64,000 bases of DNA. Origin: Magicicada septendecula (taxonomy: Eukaryota; Arthropoda; Insecta; Hemiptera; Cicadidae). The number at the start of each line of letters is the position of its first letter. Positions within the stretch are counted from its first letter, which is position 1. The translations under genes and the position numbers were made by a program. Below, piece by piece: positions 35,799 through 45,802 of this stretch. The stretch is taken from positions 312,045,986 to 312,109,985 of the forward strand of contig CM068367.1 of the NCBI GenBank assembly GCA_034769895.1. Direction: 5' to 3'. The notes under the pieces were generated by a model. The model ran no database searches. It saw nothing but the letters and a program-made list of their open reading frames with translations, and was not told the DNA's origin.

Positions 35799-38350
35799 TT
35801 CTACACGATTCACTTTTGTATAATGTGAATACCGCTGAATACACCCAGAGTTAAAAAAGTTCTATTCCGTTTCTTTCCTTGTCTTATATCGTTCTATTAG
35901 CTATCCACAAAAAGATTAAGTTTGTTTAACTTATACTTTAAAATATTGTTCGTACAAGTAAATTATATGACAGAGTAAGAATCTAACGTAAAAGACCTGG
36001 TCTATTTTTTTTTTTAATTTTGTTAACCCCTGAGTGTAGTGAACATTTTTTTTTGCAGACGAAAGAATCCAAGATGAGGTCGCCTTTATCGTGTTTTTTT
36101 TTGCAAACGTGTAATTGGCTCAAATGATGCACACCTGTCGCAGATCATTTTTTAATTTCTGTTATACAGAAATACTTATGTACAGGAATACTTATGTATT
36201 CGATCGTCTTTTGTACACGATAAAAACTTTCGCACACGCAACACCATAATAATTTTAAAAGCCACTGTTTCCCGCAATTATAATACGTGTGTCCCTTAAT
36301 GTGTCTCTTTTGTACTATTGCATCTATTCGAATACTCAGTAAGTAGATGACAACTATTTTCTCTAATTATTGATTAAATAGTGTAAAGGACATTACATAA
36401 TTTTTCGTTTTAAGAAAAAACGGTAAGATTATTCATCTTTTAACAGATGAATAAGTATGGAAACAAGAAATTATTTATGTAATACATAAAGTAAAGAAGC
36501 AAAGTGCATAGAATATTGTATAACAAGACAATATTAAACGTGTTTTCCGGGACCTACTTAGAATGTATTCCACGTTTCAGCTATTAAGCACATGTTTTCT
36601 TTAATACAATATTGAAAAGAGATTAGAGCGCCATTACGTTGTAGTGTGTGTGTCTTATTTACGTTTAGATATTTCTGCTTAATGTCACCGTATTATCAGT
36701 ATTAAATTTCCTTGAACGTTGGCGCTATTTCCATAAGAACATTTGTTATGGATTTAGAAAGTTAAAGAACAAACAACGGCGCGGCGTTGCGAGAGACGCC
36801 ATCTGGGGCGCGGCGGGCGTACTTTTGTCACTAAATTTTCACACAGGTTAGACAATAGTTGAGTTGTAATTATTGCCGCAGATAACATTCATTGTTCAGC
36901 GGAGTTTATACACGTTTTCCTTTTGTTCAGCCGTTACGATCTGCCGTTTGGACAATGCAAGCGCGCCGGCTACGTGATTAACGTTTGAATTCAGTACGTT
37001 TTATTGGCGGAATTCTGTACCAACGCAGAAATACAGCTTTATTTCAGGAACTGTGTAATATTAAAACACTTGATAAGGGGTTACCGAGCACAGCTGTAAA
37101 AGCAGAAATTAAGCACGGTCTAAGTATAACCACCGCTGCGTGCTCGCAATAGTACCGCGCTTTCACGTGCTGGTTGCAGCAATATAGATACGCATGCAGT
37201 AAATGCCCATTAATAAGACTCAAATGTGGAGAAGCGCTTTTGATTTATTTAAAAAAAATATATATATTGCATGATCGGTTTATTTACATTAGTAAACAGT
37301 ATGGTAACGAAACTTAAAGTATTTGTTTACGAATATCTCAACAAAATTGCAGTATTTATAAAGAAAAATCTTCTTACGTCACTATACTATTCACTTTTGA
37401 TGATACGCCATTATCATTTGTTACAACAATAATGATCAACGGAAAACAACACTGTCTTTTATAGATTAGAACTTTCCACCACTTGCTCAGTATTTATTTC
37501 AGTGGGAATTTCTTACTGTCTCTAGTTATTACAATACTTAAGGAGAAATATAATTTTAAGATCCACGTCGTTACATAAACCAACCTGAGACGCCTTTCAC
37601 ATAAAGATTCAAATAACATAAAGGCCTACAAAAAACTTTATAACAACTAGTTTTAATTGTAGACAACACTTAATAAGCGATAATCATAATTACACATATT
37701 TTGGCACAGTTTTAAACCTATATACTCGTATATTGCAACAGTAAAAATGTATAGGGTACTGTGCATTGCACAAAGTAATTAAAATAATTAATTAAAGTAA
37801 ATAAATAATTCATATTGTTAGCAATAATAAATCAGCTTTCAATCTGAACTGTAAAAGGAACGACCAAATTTCATGTTGGGACAGGTTGATCACGCCACTC
37901 CGCTATGTCTGTGTGTACACGTGTATGTTACATGTGTGTGTGAGACCTGTCACTTCCTGAAAAGCGTCACCCTTAATGAACACTATTAATTATATGAATT
38001 TATTTATTTTGTTAAGATTTATTTGTGCATAATATCACAAAACCAAATACGTCAAAGTGTGTATAAAAATAAGACGTACATGTGTATACAAAATAGTGGA
38101 AAAATACTAAAAAGTGCGATTGTAGTAAAAATAAATAGAAATAAAACGTATGTTAATTAAGATAAAGAAAGTCGGTTTACACAAAGTGAACACATAAAAA
38201 TTACCGACAAGATGAATATCGGGTAATGTGCAAAAGACTTCGCATATCGCGAAGACAAGCGAATTAATTGTGAAAAGAATCGTATTTAAAAAGGGACGCC
38301 AACGACAGACTCTGACATGGAAAATATTGTCGAAACATGATTTTTGCGCC
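35796..38350. other. Noncoding; GC-rich island at 36776-36990
   Basis: The patch 36776-36830 is strongly GC-rich (GGCGCGGCGTTGCGAGAGAC) inside AT-rich DNA. It is followed by sequence with SOX-like CATTGTT and ACAATG sites (36888-36960). No open frame fits. It could be an enhancer or a CpG-containing promoter remnant. Confidence 0.45.
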
Positions 38351-38356
38351 CTAGGG

Positions 38357-38700
38357 TATAAATACATGAGACGCGCTAACTTAATTCTCTTTCTCGTACA
38401 ACTACTGTGGCAGCCGGAGGCTCTGCCCACAGACAACAACTCTTTCTCGATCAACCACAGCAGCAGCCGGAGATTCTTCACGACTACTCATTACTTTCGT
38501 GAGAGCATCTGCATCCTGAGGCCATGACAGGAGACGAGGGAGCAGCCAAGTACATGTAATAGAATCCAGCGTACAGGACGAGGATCAAGGACTCCAGCAC
38601 TACACGACTACAAAGGAGCATCCAGGATCGAGGACCTAGGACCGAAAAGGACACGTTGCCTATTTACCACGACAATAAGGTGAAAAACAACAATGTATTT
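38357..38700 (+). promoter_or_regulatory. TATA box followed by GC-richer, repeat-like leader (possible LTR)
   Basis: TATAAATA at 38357-38364 precedes about 300 bases of unusual composition with internal echoes: CAGCCGGAG occurs twice (38411-38419 and 38466-38474), and variants of GGATCAAGGACT/GGATCGAGGACC recur. A 99-codon frame crosses it (38228-38527) without motif. The layout could be an LTR U3-R region or a host promoter with leader. No LTR partner or primer site was found. Confidence 0.25.
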
Positions 38701-38936
38701 CTAAAACAAAGACTCACATAAAGACAATATAATTAACAATGTAAAAAGAAAGACAATCTACTTCAAAGATAAATTAATAAAATTTGAAAATGTAAATATT
38801 TCTTTGTATAGTAATTAGAATAATGTTTAAATATTGGTATGGAGAACTATACATGACTTCCATGTTCTAAGATTTATATTTAAAATCATTTTCGAAATGA
38901 AATGTTTCCATAGAAACTACTTCTTTCCACTTATTG

Positions 38937-39068
38937 CTTCAGCCTTACCCACAGTACTGTGGTCACTAACGTATACCACCACACGTTATCGCACTCGATT
39001 TTCACTGATGGTGGCAGTCGACGGCACTGCGGAAACGTCTGGTTTTGCAGAAAACATTGGACTACGGC
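38937..39068 (+). repeat. Dispersed repeat copy B, hammerhead-bearing
   Basis: It matches 10793-10928 in block order: TTCAGC, the palindrome CCACAGTACTGTGG (38949-38962), CACTAACGTA, the ribozyme-like motif, then GAAAACATTGGACTACGGCC. A 93-codon frame across it (38834-39115) is not conserved in the other copy and is likely chance. Confidence 0.6.
39002..39042 (+). ncRNA. Degenerate hammerhead-like motif (repeat copy B)
   Basis: Stem I half UCA; core CUGAUGG, where A9 is replaced by G; extra U; stem II GCAGU with ACUGC plus one mismatch; GAA; stem III ACGU; cleavage nucleotide C; stem I half UGG with one G-U pair. The A9 change should abolish activity. Kept as evidence of family descent. Confidence 0.45.
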
Positions 39069-39131
39069 CGTTTGGAAGGAATTTTAACAACAAACTACTA
39101 CTTTGTTTCCGATAACGTAGTACACATATAA

Positions 39132-39220
39132 AAATTATCCCCTCCCCCTTCAACTATAATTTTCATTTATAGAAAATTACCCCCACCCCGTTCAACTAGC
39201 CTCTTCATTTATAGATATTC
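39132..39220. repeat. Two imperfect tandem units of about 42 bp
   Basis: AAATTATCCCCTCCCCCTTC and AAATTACCCCCACCCCGTTC each lead into TTCATTTATAGA. They may be decayed versions of the adjacent 163-bp array. Confidence 0.6.
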
Positions 39221-39299
39221 ATCTACGTTTCTACAGTGGATTATTAAGATCTTCTTATCAGGATACTTTATTTATCAAAATTAAGTACTTTACTCTTGT

Positions 39300-40437
39300 T
39301 ATAACAAAAAATGTTTCAGGTAAACTACCCCTTTCCATTAACCGATCTTCACCAAAATCAACAGACCTTGAGGTCTCTACTATGTAGGGATGTATGCAAA
39401 ACCTTATTTGATTATGTTTGAATTTACGGTAGTTATCGTTCGTCATAGAAAAAAATTAACCTTGTTATCACATAAAACGTTGGCGGTAAACTACCCCTTT
39501 CTCTTAACTGATCTTCACCAAAATCAAAAGGTCTTGAGTCCTCTACAATTGAGGGATGCATGCAAAACATTATTTGATTCTGTTTGAATGTGCGGCAGTT
39601 ATCGTTCATCATATAAACAATTACTCTTGCTAAAACATTAACAGTGGCAGGTAAACAACCCCTTTCCCTTAACCGATCTTCACCAAAATAAATAAGCCTT
39701 GAGTCCTCTACAACTCAGGCATATACGTAAATAATTGTTTGATTCTGTTTGAATTTACGGCAGTTACCGTTTTTCATGGAACACGTTCTCTTGTTACAAC
39801 ATAAAATGTTACAGGTAAACTACCCCTTTCCCTTAACCGATCTTCAACAAAATCAACAGACCTTGAGTTATCTATAATTAAGGAAGGTATGCACAAAATT
39901 ATTTGATTCTGTTTAAATGTGTGGCAGTTATCGTTCGTCATAGAAACAATTACTCTTGTTAAAATATAAAATGTGGCTGGTAAACTACCCCTTTCGCTTA
40001 ACCTATCTTTACCAAAATCAACAAGCTTCAGTCTTTTACAATTTAGGAACGTATGCAAAAAATATTTGATTCTGTTTGAATGTGCGGCAGTTATCGTTCG
40101 TCATAGAAAAAATTACCTTTGTTAAAACATAAAATGTTGCTGGTAAACTACCCCTTTCCCTTAACCGATCTTCACCAAAACAATGCGTCTTGAGAACTCT
40201 ACAATTCAGGGCTGTATGCAACATGTTATTTGATTCTGTTTGAATTTGCGGCTGTTATCGTTTGCCATAGAAAATACCCTTGTTAAAACATAAAACGTTG
40301 CTGGTAAACTACCCCTTTCCCTTAACCGATCTTCACAAAAAACAATAGGTCTTGAGAACTCTACAATTCAGGGGCTGTATGCAAAACATTATTCGATTCT
40401 GCTTGAATATGCGGCTGTTATCGTTTGCCATAAAAAT
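39300..40437 (+). repeat. Tandem array, seven units of 161-166 bp
   Basis: The block GGTAAACTACCCCTTTCCCT recurs with small changes at 39319, 39485, 39650, 39814, 39979, 40142 and 40303. Each copy is followed by TTAACCGATCTTCACC and, later in the unit, by TTTGATTCTGTTTGAAT and GTTATCGTT. The spacing is 166, 165, 164, 165, 163 and 161 bp. Minus-strand frames of 60-94 codons arise from the repeat and differ only by repeat number, so I do not call them genes. The tail that follows suggests the array is part of a LINE 3' untranslated region. Confidence 0.93.
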
Positions 40438-40594
40438 ATCTACAGACAGACACACACATAGACACTTTCCGAAAAATGACTTTTTTTCATGTTTTGAGTG
40501 TAGTACAATCAGAATCTGCAATAATCTCGAACACGATTTTTTTTGCCATCATCATACTTCCATTTCCTTAAGGAACATGGAAGTAAAAAAAAAG
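40438..40594 (+). mobile_element. LINE-like 3' terminal region with hairpin and A tail
   Basis: After the tandem array come ACAGACAGACACACACATAG, TTTCCGAAAAATG, an AATCTCGAACACGATTTTTT block, then the hairpin at 40556-40584 and AAGTAAAAAAAAA. This order (ACAGACAGAC motif, 'TCGA..CGATTTTTT', terminal hairpin, AAGTAAAAA) is one I associate with 3' ends of widespread arthropod LINEs. That attribution is from memory and unaligned. No coding part of the element is present. Confidence 0.5.
40556..40584. other. 29-bp near-perfect palindrome
   Basis: ACTTCCAT and ATGGAAGT flank TTCCTTAAGGAA plus one unpaired base. It gives a stable terminal hairpin at the 3' end of the LINE-like tail. Confidence 0.85.
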
Positions 40595-40972
40595 TTTTAA
40601 ACTACAATTTTGAATCAATAACTTAGTCATTGATATTTTAAATTAATATAAAAGTAATTAGTAAATTTTTATTAGAAAACAAAGCAATGCACATGCAGTA
40701 TATTCAAAAGAAATTAGATCATTAGAAAGAAATTAGGTAATATAATTATTATCACGCTAATGAGCAAGCTGAGAGCAATATTAGATAATTATAAATGTTT
40801 ATTATAGTATAAGATTGTATATTATGTCTATGTGTAATACGAGATTATCACTTATATGTTAATAATTAGATGTGTGCTATGTCTACACACACAAGCAAAT
40901 AATAATGATATTTTAAATCGCAACCAAATAAGAAATATTTGATTAATAAATTTTTAAATGATTTTAAACCAT

Positions 40973-41376
40973 ATTACATAGTGTTATTATTATTATGATT
41001 ATAGCTGTCATAATTTTATAGCGTAAGTAATGTTGCAAAATTAAATAGCTCACAAGAAGTTGAGGGCTAAGGAACAAATAACGTTGTAAAGTAGGCCTAA
41101 ATGGCTCCCAAGAACGTGGGGCATCAACCATTAGTTATTGTTATAAAAAATAAATGGCGCCCAACGTGAGGCACGATTTATTTTACAACGTTATTTGTTG
41201 CTGAGCCTCCAACGTCTTGTGAGTTATTTAATTTTGCAACATTACTTACGCTATAAAATTATTACATTGTGTTATTATTATTACGATTACCCCTGTCATA
41301 ATTTTATAGCGTAAGTAATGTTGCAAAATTAAATAGCTCACAAGAAGTTGGGGGCTCAGCAACAAATAACGTTTTA
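40973..41376. repeat. Three copies of an 80-118 bp unit, one inverted; LTR-like
   Basis: Unit 1 (40973-41090) and unit 3 (41261-41376) are direct repeats starting ATTACATnGTGTTATTATTA and including CATAATTTTATAGCGTAAGT. Unit 2 (41181-41260) is the same core inverted. Between units 1 and 2 lie two primer-binding-like sites. The arrangement could be rearranged LTR ends of a retrotransposon using tRNA-Lys. No coding sequence remains. Confidence 0.75.
41112..41172 (+). other. Two tRNA-Lys primer-binding-like sites
   Basis: TGGCGCCCAACGTGAGGC (about 41155-41172) matches the complement of an insect tRNA-Lys(CTT) 3' end, as I remember it, at all but one position. TGGCTCCCAAGAACGTGGGG (about 41112-41131) is a more diverged version. 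Near 41507-41522 a third, ACACGTTGGGCG, lies in opposite sense. Such sites sit just inside 5' LTRs. Confidence 0.45.
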
Positions 41377-41730
41377 AAATATATATGCAGTACAGGTAGC
41401 TATATGGTCGCAAATGCAGAATTCGAAATATATAAAGCATTAAAAACTAATCCGGTTGTATACTAAATGATCAACTAGATTTCCAGTCTAACGCTTTGTA
41501 CAAATACCCGGGCCCGCATCACACGTTGGGCGAGAATGATAGCTTGGATTTGCTTGGTACGGTACGTAGCGGACGAATAACGTTCTTACATATACCGATA
41601 GCGAGTAGTTTATATTGTCCTATTATGCGTATATATAATATTAATGTACAGTAGCCCCCCTCCCCGTATGAGTGATTATCTAAATCTTGTGACGGAAAAT
41701 ATGTTTCGAAACGCGTAACATAAAAACAAA

Positions 41731-41738
41731 GAAGAAGT
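41731..41738. repeat. Left target-site duplication of the Merlin element
   Basis: GAAGAAGT, directly before the left inverted repeat; identical to 42842-42849. Confidence 0.85.
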
Positions 41739-42841
41739 GGGTTTTGGAAACCTGACGGGGCCATCGTATCAGACTACTCGCCTACTACGTTAACAACCTT
41801 CGAAAGGGTCGCCTATTGTTTATTTTCACTAGACCTAAGCAAGTCGTCTATTCATACATGTTTAAGGAAGTCCCCAACCAACGTGGACCCGTCTAGTTTC
41901 TTAAAGGCGATTTCATTTAGACGGTGTACTGTGTTCTATCAACATCCTGTTTTCTTGAAGCGTAGAGCATTAAAACTACAGTGTGTAATCCACTGCATCA
42001 AATTTTAAGCGGTAAACTGAACAGAAAGATGGATTTCAACACTATAGATTCATTGAAAAATTATATACTAAAGAGAGGCCTTAAAAACTGTGCTGAAGAT
42101 TGGAAGCTTATGAAAAAAATCAACTAACTGTGTAAAGTGTGGAGGAAACATGCATATTAGTTACGGGCAAAATGAAAACTTGCATATGTGGGGCAAAAAT
42201 TGTGGAGTGAAAAAAATGTACGGGACAGTACTACCTTTGGGCTTCACGCGTAATTCCCGCACCTTTTTGTCCGTTTTAATTGCATGGATTTTGAAGTATC
42301 CTTTTTCTGTCCTTGTGAGAGAACTAGTTTGTCACAACCAACGGCAAGAAAATTAATACATTCTTTCAGACTTGTTGTGTGGCTAACTGAAAATTCTTGT
42401 AAAATTGGCGGCGTAGGGAAAACTGTCGAAGTCGATGAAAGTGCATTCGGTAGACGGAAATACGCGTACAATCGCGGGCGATTAAGTAAGATTCGTTGGG
42501 TGTCGGTAGAACCCAAAAATAATCAGTATCGTTTCATATTATCTTAAGCGGATACATTATACAGAAGCGGTTAAGAAAAATATATAGTAAGTACTGAAAG
42601 ACGTTAGTCTTAGTTTGTTAGGACAAACAGTAACAGAATAGTTACTGTTCAATCCGAGAACGCTCATTTTATTTTAAAATGTACCTCAAAGAATTTAACG
42701 GGGCCATCCTAAATTTTACCTGTTATTCCTGCAGTCATTGTATTTTGGTACAATAAGTGACCATTTTAAGGTCGTAAATGCGATCGTTTACGACTAAAGC
42801 ACGCAGCCTGACTAGATCACCCCGTCAGGTTTCCGTAACCC
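41739..42841 (+). mobile_element. Merlin-type DNA transposon, 1103 bp, defective
   Basis: The left end is GGGTTTTGGAAACCTGACGG and the right end, read on the minus strand, is GGGTTACGGAAACCTGACGG. Twenty of the first 22 positions match, and weaker similarity continues for about 20 more bases. An exact 8-bp duplication GAAGAAGT flanks both ends. Inside is a broken transposase with the ISXO2/IS1595-type catalytic block, the family to which Merlin belongs. Ends, duplication length (Merlin makes 8-9 bp) and protein agree. The transposase is frameshifted and lacks its C-terminal half, so it cannot move by itself. Confidence 0.9.
42029..42547 (+). pseudogene. Merlin (ISXO2-like) transposase, frameshifted and truncated
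   Basis: Three consecutive frames hold the parts in order. Near 42029: MDFNTIDSLKNYILKRGLKN. At 42126: NCVKCGGNMHI with the first CxxC of a zinc ribbon; the second pair is reduced to WGKNC. Then SRTFLSVLIAWILKY, the 'GSFF.....L...I.L.Y.W' helix. From about 42330 in the last frame: IGGVGKTVEVDESAFGRRKY followed by NRGR. VDES at 42431-42442 carries the first catalytic Asp of the DDE triad. The segment with the other acidic residues is missing: the frame stops at 42545-42547 after RWVSVEPKNNQYRF. At least two frameshifts and an internal or 3' deletion. Confidence 0.85.
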
Positions 42842-42849
42842 GAAGAAGT
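42842..42849. repeat. Right target-site duplication of the Merlin element
   Basis: GAAGAAGT, directly after the right inverted repeat; identical to 41731-41738. Confidence 0.85.
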
Positions 42850-44927
42850 AATAAAGTGGATAAGAATTGTTGATACACTTTAATATTAGAATACAAATTT
42901 AATATCATGTTTAGTATTGTAAAGTAGTAAATAAAATATGAAAGTATTAGAAAGTGCAGAAAACAAACTAGAAATTGAAGAGAAAATGGTGTAACCTATA
43001 TAATATTGTGTTGGTTCTGTGCTGCTCGTCATTAATGACTTGATAATGGTGTTACAATCGAAAAAACGTCATCATAAGCGAACAATTAGTAGTAAAGTAA
43101 AAACACCTTTAACAAGTATTACGAGTATAAGTAACGACCAAAGACAACGCAACATTACGCTTATTAAGTTCCTAAATAAGCTAAATTCTTTTAATTGTAA
43201 TAATTTCTCGACTATTTAACTGATAACAGTAGAAAGTATTCGATCGGTTTAAGGCGCTGTTTTCCAGCCGGTCAGGAAAGAAGAAGACAAGTTTTCAGCA
43301 GCAGGCTTACTACGGAAGTGCGTTTACGCGCGCACGGTTTTCTCGTTCCTTGTGGATTTACTGTCATCTGTTTTGCCACATCATGCTGCGTGTAGTCGGG
43401 TAAAAAAAAAAAGAGTAGAAACTACAGTAAAAACAGTTGAAGACGGAGTTGATGTGTCAGCGTTTGGAAACTAGTGTGAATGCGAACAGGTGAAAACAAA
43501 ACAAATGAAACGGTTACACAACAGGTATAAAAAATTGTGTTCCGTAATGCGGTAATGCGCGCGAGGAAAAAATAAATGACGACTAACGCCGGTTAATAAG
43601 CCACAGCGGAAAAGAGACGTAGCCATTGATTTCTAGTGGGACGCTGGCTGGCCTATTAGTAATTCATGTGTTAACTATATGGTACATTACTGCCACGTAA
43701 TGAAACTGGAAATGTTACGGCGTATGCTTTTCGTTTATCGTTTTTGGCAGGAAGTAACATTAAAAAAAGAAACATTCTGTTGAGAAATCTATTTATGAAG
43801 CACGCAGTTGTTGAGAAGGCCTATTGCGAAAGAACAAGATTTATTGTGAACAGAGTATTAATTTATAAAACTGAATTGATGAATCAAATAATGCTAATGC
43901 TCTTTATTGAATAAATTGTACAAAATGTTTAAAACCTGATTTCATAGTGCTTCATTCTAGTTACTGAAACGTGGACGTTGGTTAACGATGGTTAATATTT
44001 TCAAACATGGTGTGTAGGGCACGTTACGGCATTAGAATATTCGACTTTAAGAAATTAATATTAACTTTATTTATCGTAGTTGCTTGAATTAATCTTTGTT
44101 ATGTCTACAAACTTTAAACGAATCAACCAATACAGAATGTATAAAGATATGTTTAAGTGTTGAAACACCGTACGAGATTAAATGATTCGTAGTTCATAAA
44201 ACTTTGCTGTCAGATTCGGGAGCTATTAGATTAAACTTACCCGTTTAATTGTGGATTCCATGTAGTCTACATACGATAGGAAAAATGTATTGTTATATAT
44301 GGTATATACGAGTTCTGTTCTTGAAGACGGAAAAAGAGAAAAACGTTAAATTTTCCATACAGTAACAAACTATCAGGCTCACATATAGCCTTGTAGTGAA
44401 ATTTCATATATATTAATAAAAATAATATTATATTTTATTGTTAATTCTCAGACATTTAACAATTATTAGATGGTAAAGATTGAATCCGTAAGACTTGGAG
44501 TCATCGTGACGTTTTTATTAACGATGTGACGAATTAAAAATGACAGCCACATTTAAATTTAAACAGATAGTAAAGTACGCCATTTTGTATTGATATTCAA
44601 TGCAGAAAGTAATAAAATTATTTAAGAGCTCTACGATTTTAATAAAACAGGACAACTGAAATATAAATATAATATAAACTTCTATATTGTACAAAGTACA
44701 GAGGACGCAACGAAGCTAAAATTTAAAGTAACGACGGTGACGAGAACACTAACATAAATACTATTGAAGTATTATTTGTCATTATTTTTTATTATGCTTA
44801 ATATTATTATTACTTTTGTTGTTGTTGTTGTTGTTGATGTTTATAATTATGCTGAACTAATACTGACGATACTTACAACACTTATACTTTTCAATATGAC
44901 ATTATTATTTTATATTATACAATAATG

Positions 44928-44961
<34 letters not shown>

Positions 44962-45324
44962 AAGCAGCAGCAGCACTAATTGTAGTAATAATGGTATAAG
45001 TAGTAGAAATAGTATGAGTAATGGTTGTACTGTAGTTACACAAGAACTAACCATTTGAGACTATTTTTGTTTTATATTTCGTACTCACACCCAATGTCTG
45101 TTGAACACAAAGTCAGTAATAGTTATGTATTGATAGGTGACGATCACCTGGATCGTGATCTTATAACTATCGAATTAAATATTGAATGCCACAGAAATCG
45201 ATAGTCAGAAATTACAAGGCTTTAAAAAAAAAAAAAAAGAACGCTTGCAATACAACAGCTCTAGTTATTCAGTTGCCATTAATAGTTATTAATTGTCAGT
45301 TGTTATTCAGGTATATTACAACAA
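42850..45324. other. Noncoding; (TTG)n, (GTA)n and poly-A tracts
   Basis: Microsatellites: TTG at 44816-44837, GTA at 44928-44960 followed by AGC at 44962-44975, and an A15-A16 run near 45223-45238. No gene or transposon end recognised; the 66-codon frame at 43019-43219 is lysine/serine-rich and probably chance. Confidence 0.55.
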
Positions 45325-45802
45325 CATTAATACGGGTATCCTAGAACAAGTCAGCAATTTTGAGTAACTGGGCTACAGAGTGTCGAACTCTTTAAGTCAG
45401 TAAGTAAAGAAACACGCCTAAATTCTACAAGGTGACAGCCCTTCCCACACTTCTTTATGGTTCTAAGAATTGGTCTTTTAACAAACGGTCAGGGCAGTCG
45501 TATCCAAGCGGCCGAAATGAGATTTCTCAGGCACGTGGCAGGGTATACTCTCCATGATCACAGAGGAAACACAAATGTACGGCACGAACTGAATATTATG
45601 AGTATGCTGAATTGTTGGGAACGTCATTGCCGAACGGATGACTGCCACATCCCCAAACAACTATGGAACTTATGAGCCGATGGAACGGAGAGGTGTGGAA
45701 CGTCCGAGGAAAAGCGCCTGGAGTGACCAGCTCTAGGCTTTGACTGTTTGAGACCGGAACAAACCATCCTTGGTTTGATCCTTGCGGATGATGATGACGA
45801 TT
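45325..45802 (+). mobile_element. Non-LTR retrotransposon 3' fragment, GATGATGATGA tail
   Basis: Shifted frames give ILEQVSNFE (near 45341) then LPTLLYGSKNW-like sequence near 45440-45470, and then IQAAEMRFLRHVAGYTLHDH and NTNVRHELNI. This is the same family type as 5270-5823. The copy ends GGATGATGATGACGA at 45787-45801. It is frameshifted and 5'-truncated. Confidence 0.82.
45457..45675 (+). pseudogene. Reverse transcriptase ORF2 fragment
   Basis: A 72-codon frame containing IQAAEMRFLRHVAGYTLHDH. Its first 15 residues come from a frameshifted reading of the 'LLYGSKNW' block, so the ATG is not a real start. The C-terminal block 'RPRKSAWSDQL' continues in another frame near 45705. Confidence 0.75.

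Noticed and set aside
37060..37150. GAAATTAAGCACGGTC resembling an internal 5S rRNA block (possible SINE3)
   Set aside because: Only about a dozen bases match; the remaining 5S promoter elements are absent.
39258..40521. Minus-strand ORFs of 60-94 codons in the tandem array
   Set aside because: They are produced by the repeat unit (DFGEDRLRERGSLPATFY recurring) and carry no independent coding signal.
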